Below, one piece after another: positions 1 to 11,780 of a stretch of DNA of 64,000 bases. The stretch spans positions 62,001 to 126,000 of the forward strand of contig NJFT01000091.1 of assembly GCA_002221725.1 (NCBI GenBank), in the 5' to 3' direction. The notes beneath the pieces are model-generated. The model made no database searches. It saw only the letters and a list, made by a program, of their open reading frames with translations, and was not told where the DNA came from. A program made the position numbers and the translations under genes. The stretch comes from Scedosporium boydii. Its lineage: Eukaryota; Ascomycota; Sordariomycetes; Microascales; Microascaceae. Position 1 is the first letter of the stretch. Each line of letters begins with the position of its first letter.

Positions 1-1673
1 GCGGGCCGCTGGGTTGGCGGTTGTGGGACATGTGGTTGTTGTTTTGGTTTTGGCGCGAGCGCCTGGGTGTTGACCGGCTCATGGTGGTGATGCGAGAGGT
101 GTGATGAGGGTGGTGAGAGGTGGCGATGAATGGAGAAGGGCTCGCGCCAGAGATTGTGCTGCGCGTCTGTGCTTCGTAGGCACGGGTGTGTCCTTCGACG
201 CTACTACTAAGGCGAATAAATGACGAAATAGGTCCGCCTTGGTCTGGGTGGGGATGTAAGACGAGGAAGGTGCGAATTGATGCCCGAAACGGCTGATGTG
301 AAGGCAGGCACGACCAAGATAACAGTGTCCTGGTTGCTCTTCTGCGTCTACTCGAGAGCCCTACTGCATGGGGCTTAGATGTATTAATGTGCAGCTGAAT
401 CCGTGTGGATTTGGTCGGGCTGTCTGTTGTTTCGTGTTGTCGAGTTGTTTGGTTGATGTCGTCATGAGAGTGAGATTGATGCGGCTCAAGATCTCTCAAT
501 CCCCCACTGGCGACCCAGATCTAGCCGGTTTCGCCGCCAGGCGTTCGGTCACACACTCTGGGAGGAACGGGGAACGGTCTGGGGGGACATTTTCCCTGTT
601 GCCTGTCGCTGCACAGAGGGCTGTTGTACTAGTACATATGACGTCGCCCTGGCTTAGCAGTGCACTTTGTAGTTCAGACTTTCCTTGAAATTGGTCATCC
701 ACGGAGATCTCCGCTGAACTGGAGCAAACTAAAACTATTGAAAGGGTCTGGCCAGATTGACTGACGGAATTCAATTTGAGACTTGGACAAACTTAATCCG
801 CGCTGCTGCAGATAAAACCCAGGAAAGGCGTCCCCGAAATTGAGACGCACTGCCATGCTGTCACCTTTACTTCGATGAACACGAACATCCTTTCAAGCAT
901 TACTCGCATCATCGACTGAGTATCGCCCCCCGATTCCTAATGGCCACGACGCTACGAAGAGACCACCCCTTTTGCATCGACCCCCCAGGCCTTCCCTTGC
1001 TCAATTGCGGTTGACAGCCGTGTCTTCGAATCTGCTAATCTCTCAAGAGACCGGCGATTCTCGTCTCGAGTAATTCTCGTACTACGTACGGCCTTTGGAT
1101 GCAGCAGGTTGTCAATCGGGCTTCAACTCGCATCACCAGATCATCCATCTGCTCGCAGGCCACCCGTGACCTTCAAGAGTCAAGACCCGGTCCCGGTCCA
1201 TCAGTCACAAGGCTCGTCTGTACGTGCAGTCTCATAGCCATTGCGCTCTCACTTCCCTTTCCCAGAAGCTTCCTGTTGTCCCCCCTTCTAAGCTAGCCCA
1301 AATCAAATTCCGGTGTGTGCTGACACTTTTGGGAGAGACGCACTGCAGAAGCCGGTTCCCGTCCAATCCTCGTCGCTGCTCCCCGCTGCATCTCAGGCCA
1401 TAATCCCGCGCAAGACTTACAGTGGGCCACGTCTTCCCATTCCCCACACGCAGCAGCCGACGGGTTTTAGTCGTGAGGCATTGCATATAAACATCTTCTC
1501 TGCATATTTGCGAACCGCGGCGTTACCCCAAAGAGCGACACCTCCCAAAGGCGAACCAAACACACCCGCACCAAGGCGTGATTTGATTTGACGAGCTTTT
1601 TGAACCCCCCCCCTCCCTGCCGATTTTTACGCCCGTCCCCCCCGATTCCCTTTATTTTTTGGGGTTTCCTTAG
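1..1673. other. Intergenic / 5' region of the BAG gene
   Basis: No convincing gene is visible. The open frames here are short, lack family resemblance and look like chance frames. A TATA-like element (catataaac) lies near 1484-1492. A pyrimidine-rich stretch ending TTCCTTAG at 1666-1673 looks like a splice acceptor for the gene that follows, so part of this stretch is probably 5' UTR, a first exon and an intron. A possible first coding exon at 1099-1219, with a GTACGT donor at 1220, joins in frame to 1674, but its protein looks like nothing known. Confidence 0.5.
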
Positions 1674-2824
1674 TTGGCATATTCGGATTGGTGCCCACTA
1701 AGGGGACCACCGCAACCATCGCGAAAGTGGATTCCGGCTCGGGGCTCGGGGCATCATTTGGTGCTCCTGCCAGCATCTCCTCTTTGGTGCCGCCCTCGCT
1801 GCAGCCCTATATCGACAATACCCTTGCGAAGACCACGATCCTGGTTTCCGAAGCGACTAAGTACATCTCCTCTCAGATCGGACTTCCATCTTACGCTGCC
1901 CTCGCCACTGTAATCTGTCTCGTGTTCGCGATCCCTCTCACCATGTGGTCCTTCTGGCCTCAGCGCCCGACGCTGTCTCCCTACGCGTCCATGAACCAAG
2001 GGAGGACTCCGGACGTCACCGAACAAGACTACAGCTACATCACGACCCAAGAACTCGAGGAGGATGATGTCCTAGACATCAAGTACAGGGGCGTCACCTA
2101 CGAAGCCCAGTTCCCAGCCTACTCGATCGGAGACGGCAAGTTAAAGGTCCACGATATCCGGGACCGCGTGGGCATCCTGCTAGATCTCGACGACTACGAG
2201 ACGCGTCGAGTCCAGCTCTTCTATAAGGGCCGCCAGCTTAAGGAGCCCGGCGCCCTGGCACGCGACTACGGCGTGAAGAACAAGAGCGAGATCCTAGCCA
2301 AGATCCGAGATGACAATCCTCGAGACGGCTACGAAGGAGGCTACGGTTCGGAGGAGGAAGACATCGTGGTGGCCGAGGAGGGCGGAGGATCGAGCTACGG
2401 CGGAAGCAGCGTCGGAGTCGGAAAGAGCTCCAGCAAACGCCGCAAGGGCCGAAAGCCCAAGAAAAAAGCCAAACCGGCCACCCCCTCGAGCCCCAAGGAT
2501 GACGAAGACCCGAACCGAACCCCCTCGCCGTCGCTGTCGTATCGAGAGACACAGCTCGGAAAGCTCGATGAGGTGGCGGCGTACTTTGATGAGGAGCTCG
2601 CGCCGCTGTGCATCAAGTTTACCAGGTCGCCGCCTAAGGATCGGGCGAAGTGCGAGGACGAGCACCGCAGGCTAACGGAGACGATCCTCGGGCGGGTTAT
2701 TTTGAGACTTGACGCCGTGGAACCGAATGGCGATGAAATGATTCGAGCGAGGAGGAAAGAACTTATTAGGGAGTCGCAACAGGTGCTCACGGAGCTTGAC
2801 AAGGCGAAGGCGAGTGTAAAATGA
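1674..2824 (+). CDS. Membrane-anchored ubiquitin-like/BAG-domain co-chaperone (N-terminus uncertain)
   Basis: The frame is open from the acceptor at 1673 to TGA at 2824. In order it encodes a Ser/Gly-rich N-terminus, one hydrophobic membrane segment around VICLVFAIPL, a ubiquitin-like domain (from about DIKYRGVTYEAQF to KSEILAKI), a basic Lys/Arg/Ser linker (SSSKRRKGRKPKKK), and a C-terminal BAG-type helical domain with LGKLDEVAAYFDEELAPL near its start. BAG domains bind the Hsp70 ATPase domain and act as nucleotide-exchange factors. The membrane segment suggests an ER or nuclear-envelope position, as for yeast Snl1. The N-terminus is open: no ATG occurs between 1102 and 1942. Translation therefore starts in an upstream exon (candidate 1099-1219, which joins in frame for a 423-aa product), at a non-AUG codon, or at ATG 1943, which would cut the membrane segment. 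The domain assignment is firm; the start is not. Confidence 0.8.
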
Positions 2825-3866
2825 ACGAAGCCAATGATACGAACGGGCCCCGTGATATTGGGCCGTTGTGATACACTACCCCCTGCCCAGCTCTCCTCGG
2901 GCAGCTCAAGACGCAAGCGAGCCCAAAACGACGCCTACCGCGATTTGGAAGGAGGATGAATGGAATGGACAGTTGGGCCCGCATATTTCTAGAGACACAG
3001 CATGGAGGATAAGCGAATTCGTTGTCGGTGTTTGACATTTTTTTCTTTTTCATTTCTTGTCGGAGACTCCGATTTTGGCCTGGCTTTGGACGGGTCGAGG
3101 CGATGGCATGTGATGATGAGCATAATCAGATCAGATCAAACCTCTCTACTTCTACTTTCTCTTCTGCCTCCCGTTTGATGAATTTTGTACGCTGTGATAT
3201 TCTGTATTTACGGGCTTGAATTGTGTTATTCGAGCCATTTGTGCGTTCAATTGACTCCCTTGCCTTCGAGATGTGATCGATGTCTTGCCAGATCTGAGCC
3301 TGCCCTGTTCAGGAAGAGAGATCGGTTGTGGCGGCGGAAATGTCGTCTTGGTGGCGGAGGGGTGGCTCAGCAGATCATTCACAAATGAGAAAGATTACTC
3401 AGCGACGGCACAGTACGAATTTGAGGAATTCAAATTCAAATGGTGGTTCGGGTTCTGTCAAGTCGCAGCAAGAGGTATGTGCTTACCTAATAGGCCACAC
3501 CCACCATTTGATTCTGCGCCCGTAGGTTTTGTGAGCCCTAAAGCCTCTCAGTCACTCGAAAAACCCACCTCCACCTCTCTCCCAATCCGGCTAGATCCCC
3601 TCGCGCCCACTGATTGGCCACCACCAAAGTCACAGAGCCCTCGCTCTCTTCGTCCACTTGGTGGGAATATGCACCAACTTTGGAATTTTCGCTAATCGAT
3701 ATTCCTCTTCCCTTTTTTGCCCGCGACAACGAAGAACTAACCTCAACAGCAAAACCTCCTCCCTCCTCAGAGCCAAACAACCAGTCTTCGACCTGGCGGT
3801 TTGACCTGTTTTGTTTTAATAACCGTTATTCCTCCCCCTTTCATAATTCGGTAACGGTTGAGCACG
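2825..3866. other. Intergenic: 3' UTR of BAG gene and promoter/5' UTR of uL13
   Basis: Both flanking genes are on the plus strand. I see no conserved coding sequence. The last 250 bases before 3867 are rich in CT tracts, as expected for a highly expressed ribosomal protein promoter and leader. Confidence 0.5.
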
Positions 3867-5212
3867 ATGTCGAGTTTCGAGCAGGTTGTGAGTATATTCC
3901 CCCTCTTGAGAACTATTCACGGATTCCGTAGAGGCTCGATAAGGGCTTTGGGATGAGGGCCCTTTCAATGGGCGCCTTTTCGAGATTTCGAGATCAACCA
4001 CACTGCCGAACCGAGTCTTTCGAATGAGCATCAGGCTTTTTTTTCTTCTCTGCATTGCCTCGCGAGACGGGCTTTGGGGATGGCGGTGACGGGGTGGCTC
4101 GAGTGGATCGTCTGAGCCTTCTGGGCCTCATTGGAAACCAGCTTCACTTCGACTGCACCGAGGAAGGAATTGAATAGTCGCTGACCGTGGTGTTTTTGTT
4201 GGTAATAGGTCGTCATCGATGGCAAGGGCCATCTCCTTGGCCGCTTGGCTAGCATCGTCGCCAAGCAGCTTCTCAGCGGCCAGAAGATCGTCGTCGTCCG
4301 ATGCGAAGCTCTCAACATCTCCGGAGAGTTCTTCCGAGCTAAGCGTACGTGGGAAACCCTTGGATCCTGTCTGCGGCGGGAATGGAAGGAGGGCACAGAG
4401 GCATCGACCATTGCCCGACCGATTTTCGATATGCCGACCGACAGAGAGACAGACACTCTTGAGAACTCATGAACTGACATCTCCCGGTTGAATAGTCAAG
4501 TACCATGCTTACCTCCGCAAGATGACCCGGTACAACCCCACTCGTGGTGGTAAGTCAACAACTCTGCCCTCGACGAGCGACTCGTGACCCGCGGGGTAAA
4601 CAATCCCCGAGTCATATGGACGCGGTCAACTAACGCAACCTGCTCTCCAGGTCCCTTCCACTTCCGAGCCCCCTCCCGCATCTTCTACAAGGCCGTCCGA
4701 GGCATGATCCCCCACAAGACCGCCCGTGGAGCCGCGGCGATGGAGCGATTGAAGGTCTTCGAGGGTGTCCCCCCTCCCTATGACAAGATGAAGAAGATGG
4801 TCGTCCCCCAGGCCCTCCGTGTTCTCCGTCTCCAACCCGGCCGAAAGTACTGCACTGTTGGTCGTCTCAGCCACGAGGTTGGCTGGAAGTACCAGGATGT
4901 TGTTGCCAGGTTAGTTGATACCATTTCCCCCATCCTTTCGCTTCCTGTTGGTGGAAGGAAAGAAGTGGAGGTTGGAGGATGGATGGCGGTGATGGAATGG
5001 AGTCTCCCAATCGTTTGCGCTTTGAGACTACGGATCGTTGAACAGTATCACTGACGAAATCTCTACACAACAGGCTCGAGGACCGACGAAAGGCCAAGGC
5101 GGCGGCCTACTACGAGCGGAAGAAGGTTGCCCAAAGGCAGCTCTCCGAGGCGAAGAAGGGTGCCAAGGTGGACGCCAAGACGGTGAAGGCTCTCGAGTCG
5201 TTCGGCTACTAA
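3867..5212 (+). CDS. rpl16: 60S ribosomal protein uL13 (L16/L13A), five exons
   Basis: Structural protein of the large ribosomal subunit. Exons are 3867-3887, 4209-4344, 4496-4549, 4651-4909 and 5074-5212, giving a 202-aa protein, the usual length for the family. All introns are GT-AG. The product shows the uL13 signatures [78 protein letters not shown] and [19 protein letters not shown], and ends LESFGY. The first exon codes for only seven residues (MSSFEQV) before a 321-nt intron, a layout typical of fungal ribosomal protein genes, where promoter-proximal introns often support expression. Nothing is broken. The start is fixed by the match of the first residues to the family. Confidence 0.97.
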
Positions 5213-7393
5213 AAAAGAAAAGAAAAGAAGGAAAATCCAGTACTTTTTTCTCTTTTTTGTGTGTAATGGCCTTACTCCCCCCCTCAAAGAGGTCTTTCAC
5301 ACTTGTTTTTTTGAACCCCCGTTCTCCTCTTTCGGTTTTCATTAGATTGGCGTGTGGCAAGGTTTAAGGGATTGTCTTCATTTCTGCAGATGGCAAAAAA
5401 AAAAGGATGGTGGTTCAGGAGGAGGAAACGAATATGTTTTTTTGTTAAAACCCATTGTTCCCAACCCCCCCATCCCGGCCCGGGAGCGGTCCCGGACGCG
5501 ATCGCAAAAATATAGGTCGAAGAGGCTCTCAATGAAAGAAAGCAGGTGCATGATGACACAAGAAACACACACAATTATACAACAAACACAACCACAAAAA
5601 ACAGAGACACATACCATGAAATGAAGACGAAGTCAAAGATGGTCGGGCGTGTATAGGCGGGAATGTTGTGGTTTTTCTGTTTTCTTTGCCCTTGGAAGTA
5701 AATGTGATGCCATTCGGGCGGCGTTGGTAAACTGAGAAGAAGTTCTTGTCCCATCTATTGCGCGACTTTTGCGCCGTTCCCATTCTCTCACCGTAGATTC
5801 GAGCTCTCCGAGCGAAGGTTAAGAGTAGAGCCGGCGGCTCCGATGTCGACCACGGGGTCCACGTACGCTCCGCGTTGACGAGCCTGACCTTGAACAACAG
5901 CAAGATTCGGAAGAACTGCTGGCCTTTTTACTTGGCGAACACAGGGTACGAGCCAATTACCCATGATTTGTGACATCTCATTCTGTCAATTGCTCAGCTC
6001 GAAGATATCCAGGGGTCTCATTGGACTGGGACTCACTCCTCTATGTAGCAGAAACCCTTCGATCGTGAGAGCCCATCACCAACACACACACCCTGCGAAA
6101 CCTTGGCAATCGTGATGTGATTGCGGGGTTTCCCCAAGTTCTTGTATGAAGACGAGGCTCTTTTTTTCGAAAATCCCATCTTGCCCCCAGATGTTTAGAC
6201 GCAAGCGATAAGCGCCGAGGAAGTCTGGCGCACCCGGCATCCCGACAATCTTCTCCATGGAGAGAGACGAGATCCTCATACCCTCCGCAAGAGCACGCGT
6301 AGCATTCTAACGAGCATACTCTTACTATTATCTAGCACCGTCGACGCTACATGTTACCGACGAGTGCTGCGGTGATAAGACCATTACTAGGCTCAGCGTA
6401 CCGAACCCCAACTCGGGCGCCCACCTGCCCATCCCGGGATGGTCCTCCACGGGATCGACTTCCTGTCCTCTCCGTCCTCGGCATCGGAACAGGCAAAGAC
6501 TAGGTCTAGCGTGGAAGTGTCGGCAGCGGACGAGACGGATTCATTCGCGCCAGAGAGTGTATCGTCGGAGTCGGTCTCGGAGTGGGTATCTCGCTCGGCG
6601 CCTCCTGCTAGTAGTGGTTGGCTGGACTGCCTGGGATTGGAGGAGGCGGGCTGATGGTAAGGTTGTGCCAGTTTCGCCAGACGAGCAGGAGCTTGCGCGG
6701 GCTGAAATGCCTGCGCAGGGGGCTCATGTGCCAAACTACCAGACTTGGCCACCACTACAAGAGGTGTCTGCGCACGGGGAGCTGGGCAAAACTACCAGGG
6801 TTGACCACCACGGGAGATGCACACTACAACGCCTGCTAGAGAGTTATATGGTTCCTGATCCATGCCAGACCTGAAATCTAGCACCCAATTAGGCAAGGCT
6901 ATCCAGGAGGTTTACGAAGTCTCGCGTAGAGTCAACAAATATCCCTGCTGGCCTTCAATCCTTACTCTATCGTACGAGAAGTAGACGGCTGCAAGTCGGG
7001 GCTTCATAGTTTAGTGTCATCTCGTCCGGTAATGCTGCGGTGCCTGACACCCGCGGCCGCGTAGTAGATGAACTGCCCAACCGTCGTAAACGGACTGACA
7101 TGAAACATGAGGCACTCTACGCCCATTCTTGGGCCAGCGTTGGGTGCACGTACGGTTGCAGGCCGAGTAAGAAATAGATAAGACGGGCCAAAAGAGAAGT
7201 TGGAAGTTCTCTGGTGCCTGAGAATGGTTGAGTTGTACCTTGACAATGTGCTTAGAGTAGAGAGGCAGCTCCAGCGGCTCGAGCATTTGTCCTTTCCACG
7301 TTATCACGTGCACTCATTTTCATGTAAAGAGCAAATTGATGTGCTGCTTTCCCCTCTCAACAAGCCAGGGCTAGAATCGTCTTGAACGACACG
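5213..7393. other. Intergenic, 2.2 kb, no supported gene
   Basis: The left part is uL13 3' UTR with A/T-rich and AC-rich simple sequence (5560-5610). Around 6400-6760 both strands carry open frames of odd composition (Ser/Asp/Thr-rich on either strand), but the minus frame has no ATG and neither has splice support. A minus-strand open frame at 6076-6279 is codon-like but isolated. These may be decayed exons; no product is claimed. Confidence 0.4.
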
Positions 7394-8161
7394 ATGATGC
7401 CTCCCCCAACATATAACCCTCCGAATCTTACCGCCATACCCATTACGCCAGAGACTCTCTCCGCGGAAATCAAGTCCACGAACATCCTTCGATTACGTCT
7501 AGAACAGCTCTCTGAAAGTATAGAGAGAGAGTTAGCGGACGAAGCGAAGGAGGAAGTTGAGAGTTATGAAGCCTGGATTCGGAGTGTGGGTGGCGGTGGC
7601 TCAGTGAATACGGAATCTCAGGAGCCGGCGAGTAGCAAGGATGAGGAAAGGCCGGGTGTGTTGACCGAGGTGAGCTTCTGGTCTTGGATCCATTAAGGAA
7701 AATGGAAAAAGAGCTCGTTAACACATTCCCAGACGAAGCCGACTCGTGAGGTTCTTGACATTGTGAGACGCAATTCGCCCACAAACATTTAAAAGTCTAA
7801 AGTTAATGTTAACGAAGCCTCGTAGATCAACGAGATAAAATTCAGAAGAAAATACATTACCAACCAACTAAAGCTGCTCAATCTCCAGAAATCCGAAGAG
7901 TACGTCCTTCCCTAGTATCCTTCTGCTTTTCTCTTCTTTCCGAAGGCTTCGAAGGCTCCTTGGGGAAGGCTAAATCATCTTCCACTTCCTTTTAATCGCA
8001 GGAATTCTCAGGCCTCCGAGTCCCGCATCTCCAAGCTGCAGAAGTACAACGAGATCAAGGACATCGCGCAGGAGCTCATAGGCCTGGTCGCTGACAACCG
8101 CAACGTCACCATCAAGACGCTCTACGAAAATGGCGAGTTTGGCGTCGACGCGGATGATTGA
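7394..8161 (+). CDS. swi5: Swi5/Sae3 family DNA recombination mediator, four exons
   Basis: Swi5, together with Sfr1 or Mei5, stabilises Rad51/Dmc1 filaments during homologous recombination. Exons are 7394-7669, 7733-7762, 7826-7899 and 8002-8161 (276, 30, 74 and 160 nt), totalling 179 aa plus stop. Introns are 63, 63 and 102 nt, all GT-AG, with branch-like GTTAAC before the first two acceptors. The C-terminal half is diagnostic: a coiled coil (REVLDIINEIKFRRKYIT, then QLKLLNLQKSEE) followed by the Swi5 core KLQKYNEIKDIAQELIGLVA, DNRNVTIKTLYE and an acidic end GVDADD. The N-terminal ~90 residues (Pro-rich start, then LEQLSESIERELADEAKEEV) are not typical of the short yeast Sae3 and form an extension. 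An unspliced reading would stop at 7792, so the 30-nt exon matters. The gene converges with the next minus-strand gene. Confidence 0.85.
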
Positions 8162-8576
8162 AATGATGGAGGACAGCCTCACCACCCACCAGTCATGTTA
8201 TAGGAAAGCCCTTGAGCTATGTCTTGTCTGTCCACGATCTCATCTGAAAGCCACGCCCACTCTTCAATTTTCCGTGGAGAAATGCCCCGAGTCTTCCGTT
8301 CGCCTGCGAGTCCAGAAAAGAGATAACGAGATACTTATTTACACAACAGCCTAGGACCACGCGGTTCCTTCACCTCCCAAGGGCACGGAATCCCCAGTCA
8401 CGTACCGTACCAATCCCTCTCCAACAGCGCCATCCGTATACCAAAAGAGAAAAGAAAAAGGAGGGCAAAAAATCAAGACAGAATAATGGCATTAATTTGA
8501 ATGTCCATTTCCAACCCGTCCCAACCCGAACTCCCAAGTAAACAAACTTTTCTAATAACCCATTCCTTCTTGTTAA
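8162..8576. other. Convergent 3' intergenic region
   Basis: 415 bases between the 3' ends of the Swi5 gene (+) and the 229-aa gene (-). It is A-rich near 8440-8500 and 8540-8570 and probably holds both 3' UTRs. No gene seen. Confidence 0.5.
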
Positions 8577-9266
8577 TCACCAAGTAGTGGTACAGTTCGC
8601 CCACTGCGTATTTCCCGCGTCATCCCAGGTCCTTCTCTCCTTCCAGAACCCCCAGAAACCTTCATCTGAGGCCTCCGATAGACGAGGCTCATCTGCGTCT
8701 AGGGTCATGTGTCGCAAATTACTTTCCTTCCTTTTCCGCGGCACCTTATGCCTATTATCGAACAGCCGATAGAGACGGACCTGTTCTTCCTTCAGATAGT
8801 CGGTAATCTTCGCTCTCATATCGGCTATTTTTCGTATGTGCAGTTGAAGTTCGAGGAGGTCTTCGGCCTTGACTGGGGAGTTTTCGTCTGGCTCCAGGTG
8901 GCAGATTCGTGATGGTGTTGCGTCGTCGGTTTTTTCTCCGTCGACAGTGCCTGGTTTGCTATCTTCGGGGGTCGAGTCGTCCTTCCGTTCATGGAGTCGC
9001 TCTCCATCTGCAATTTGGAGGACGGGAGGCACGCCGTATCCTTCGGCCGGATGACCCTCTAGATATTGCAACAACTCGACGTAATCTTTCGCCGAAGGGA
9101 GCAACTTCGTTTCCTCGCCAGGTTCTGGTTCGGGAAGCGGCAGTATCGTCGGGTAGCGCGATATCTCGGCTAGGGTCATGTCGTCGAAGAGGAAGCGGCG
9201 AGTACGGTCGAGCTCGGCCTCATATTCTTGAAGGATTCCAATGGCGACCCGGCGGTGGTAGGACAT
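8577..9266 (-). CDS. Hypothetical protein, 229 aa
   Basis: Single exon. I place the start at ATG 9266 (MSYHRRVAIGILQEYEAELD). The frame continues upstream only to a TTG at 9332. The protein is hydrophilic, with no signal peptide or membrane segment. The N-terminal ~70 residues look folded (RTRRFLFDDMTLAEISRYPT, then SAKDYVELLQYLEGHPAEGY). A charged Asp/Glu/Lys/Ser-rich middle is followed by a helical stretch with heptad character (AEDLLELQLHIRKIADMRAK, then TDYLKEEQVRLYRLF), and a Trp-rich end (GFWGFWKERRTWDD). A coiled-coil subunit of a larger complex is possible. I do not recognise the family. Confidence 0.7.
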   Translation of the reverse strand: MSYHRRVAIGILQEYEAELDRTRRFLFDDMTLAEISRYPTILPLPEPEPGEETKLLPSAKDYVELLQYLEGHPAEGYGVPPVLQIADGERLHERKDDSTPEDSKPGTVDGEKTDDATPSRICHLEPDENSPVKAEDLLELQLHIRKIADMRAKITDYLKEEQVRLYRLFDNRHKVPRKRKESNLRHMTLDADEPRLSEASDEGFWGFWKERRTWDDAGNTQWANCTTTW

Positions 9267-11780
9267 ATTTTGTGCTCGGAATAGGGTGATAAACAAAGAG
9301 TGATTGTATTCTATTGCGTTATAACGCCCCAAGAAAAATTATTAATTAGGATGTCGAGGCATCAGGGGGTATCCCAGCGAAGGGACACGGGCGTATTAAA
9401 CAATGCTGAAGAAGACAATAATCTTTGGTCCTCTACTATCCAAGAGGCTTGAAGGTGTCGCCGGGGTCAGGTCAACGGCCGAACTTGAGGAAGAAAAAAG
9501 TCGGTCCCAGGTTCCCGACACTTCGTCGATCCTCTATGGGTGGCTCCGCAGTGACTAGACCGAACTCAACGCGGTGTTTCGGCAGTCGTTATTGGCACGG
9601 GGACGGGATGCTGGTCGTGACTCCTTGGGACAATCAGTATTGTCGAAAGAGAAGAAACAATGGGCTTGGTTTGGGAAGGGATTCGGGTTGGATTCAGCGT
9701 TCGAGGGACTCACGAGAATGGGCCTTAATAGGGAATGGGTCTGTTTGTTTCCTCTCTAGGCGGTAAGGATGCCGCTTCAAGTCGAGTAGAAGGCCAAAGG
9801 GATGAATGAGTCTTAGAGAGTAGAATTAAAGACGATGAGTTTGATGATGTTGGAGAAGAGACTGTGATACCAGTACGGACTGTCGAGTTTGGGAGGGAGG
9901 TCAAGTGGGCAAGGGGGGAGGTATTGCTTAGGCAAGGCATTGACAGGTCTGCCGAGATGGAAAGCCTCTGCTTCTGTGTGCACCACCGATGCCCTAACAT
10001 GAATCATCACGGGCATAATCCAGTGGGATCAGAATTGTGATTGCTTATCTTGGAATGAAAAAGATAATGAATTGGAAGTTACGGCTTTGCCTGAGAGAAT
10101 GGCTCGTTCAGTGGTGCTTGTGGACAATTCAATTGTTGAGTTTGCCAATCCACTGAGTCATTGAGTTTGTGAGTCTGTGAAAATCCACAGCAACAATTGA
10201 AGCTCCAGAGACGAAAGCATCAAGGAGGAAGGAAGAATGAAGGATTGGGCAAGAGGTGATACTTTGGTTCGGGTTGAGAGGGAAGGATCGACTGACTGAC
10301 AGATGAGTCAAGATGTGCGGAAGGTGCAACGAACTTGGTCATTGTCAAGGTGACAGAGTCACAGTCAAAGAGCAGAATGATCAAGCATCAAGTTTCGCTC
10401 TTAGATTCGGATACCCTTGGGGATTTGTATCTCAACGCCCTGATTTGGCCCGGCTTGTTTATTGCCCCAAACCCGCCCAGCCTTTCGGCTACCTGCAGAC
10501 TCAACAACTTCAATCATCTCTCCACGACAGTTTGAGCCACGTACTGGGCCCGCACCCACCTCTAGACACTCGACATCTGACCCCCCCGAGGGAGCAATGC
10601 AAGCTGTGATATGAGGAAACCGGAGAGCCGCTTCCGACTCCGAGGTTGATCGGCGTGTTGCTTGGATCGAGGCCGTGACGCGACACCAGTTCTAATGTTC
10701 CTTGTCTGGATGTTTTGCCTTGGCCGCAGTCATCAGCGCGGAGTAGGATCTCAGAGCTGAGTGTCACCCAGTTCGAGAACTGCTCTCGTCTTGTTCCTTG
10801 CCGCTCATCTCGCCGCCAGAACTCCGCAGACTCTGTCTACCGAGGAAGATTGGCCGCGGTAAGCCGTCGCATATTATCATTGTTGCTTGTCAATTATGTG
10901 TGCGCTACCTGGCCTGTACCAGGGGAACCTCTCGGGGTAGTCGTGTCATTTATCCATCATATCGAGGTTAAACTAGTACTCTAGGTGCATCACGATGACT
11001 GTGGACTCGACACTGTTCCCACACTCGATACCCACGGCATCAATGTTCAGCTATTTGGCCAGCCTCCCGATATCGATGCCTTCACCCCTATTGCATATAG
11101 ATCTAGATATGTGGTTCACCTCACCACAAACCTGTGCTCCAGGGTAGGAAGTAAACCTCAGACTCATCCTTACTCTATTTCCTCTCATTGGACATCCTAG
11201 TACTTCATGTGGGACTCATCATCGGCTGTGTATGTGAGAGCAAGCTAGTGGGAGTGTCGTAGGTACAAAAGGCTTAGCCAAAGTGCAACGTCAATCAAAG
11301 ATTGGGCTTGATCGGTATTAATCAATGAGTGATCAGATCGATCTTGTCCCTGATATTGCAAAGAGGTTGCAGGGGCCTTCCTTCCGATTACCTGATTATT
11401 TACGTGCACATGGAGGCAGTTGGTTGTGGCCCCTGATTTGCTAGTTCCACCGCCAAGGGCCAATGCAACCCGGACGATGGTAGCCAAGAACCCTCACGAA
11501 CGTCATCTAGGCTTATGTAAACTTCTGTCAACCTCCGAAGGATCAAGATCTGACTTCAGAAGATATTTCTCAAAATTTAGCCAATGGGAATGGTGCGATG
11601 GCGCAACCCTGCTCGAGGAACCGGCATGGGAAGGCACAGCCTACGAAGATAATGGCCCTGTTGGAGTACGGGTATAATGCTCCGAACAAACCCAAGATGT
11701 TGACTCTATAGGCAAGAATGCACACATTCCACTAAATACTCTGAATTCTACATATTGGCACCCACCATCTTCTTATGATC
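9267..11780. other. Intergenic, 2.5 kb, no supported gene
   Basis: Only short, unrelated open frames occur on both strands, none with conserved motifs or linked by good splice sites. The stretch 10,020-10,330 is AT-richer and carries several short ATTGAGTT-like words. It probably includes the promoter of the 229-aa gene and the 3' region of the GT69 gene. Confidence 0.45.

Noticed and set aside
368..688. 106-residue open frame at the left end
   Set aside because: Composition is unlike a folded protein, and it has an overlapping minus-strand frame of equal length; likely chance.
4985..5056. Possible box C/D snoRNA in the last uL13 intron (GTGATGG ... CTGA)
   Set aside because: The C box deviates from RTGATGA, the CTGAC is better read as the branch site, and flanking bases do not form a convincing terminal stem.
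6393..6755. 120-residue minus-strand and 71-residue plus-strand open frames
   Set aside because: The minus frame has no ATG, both are isolated, and no splice links or family motifs are seen.
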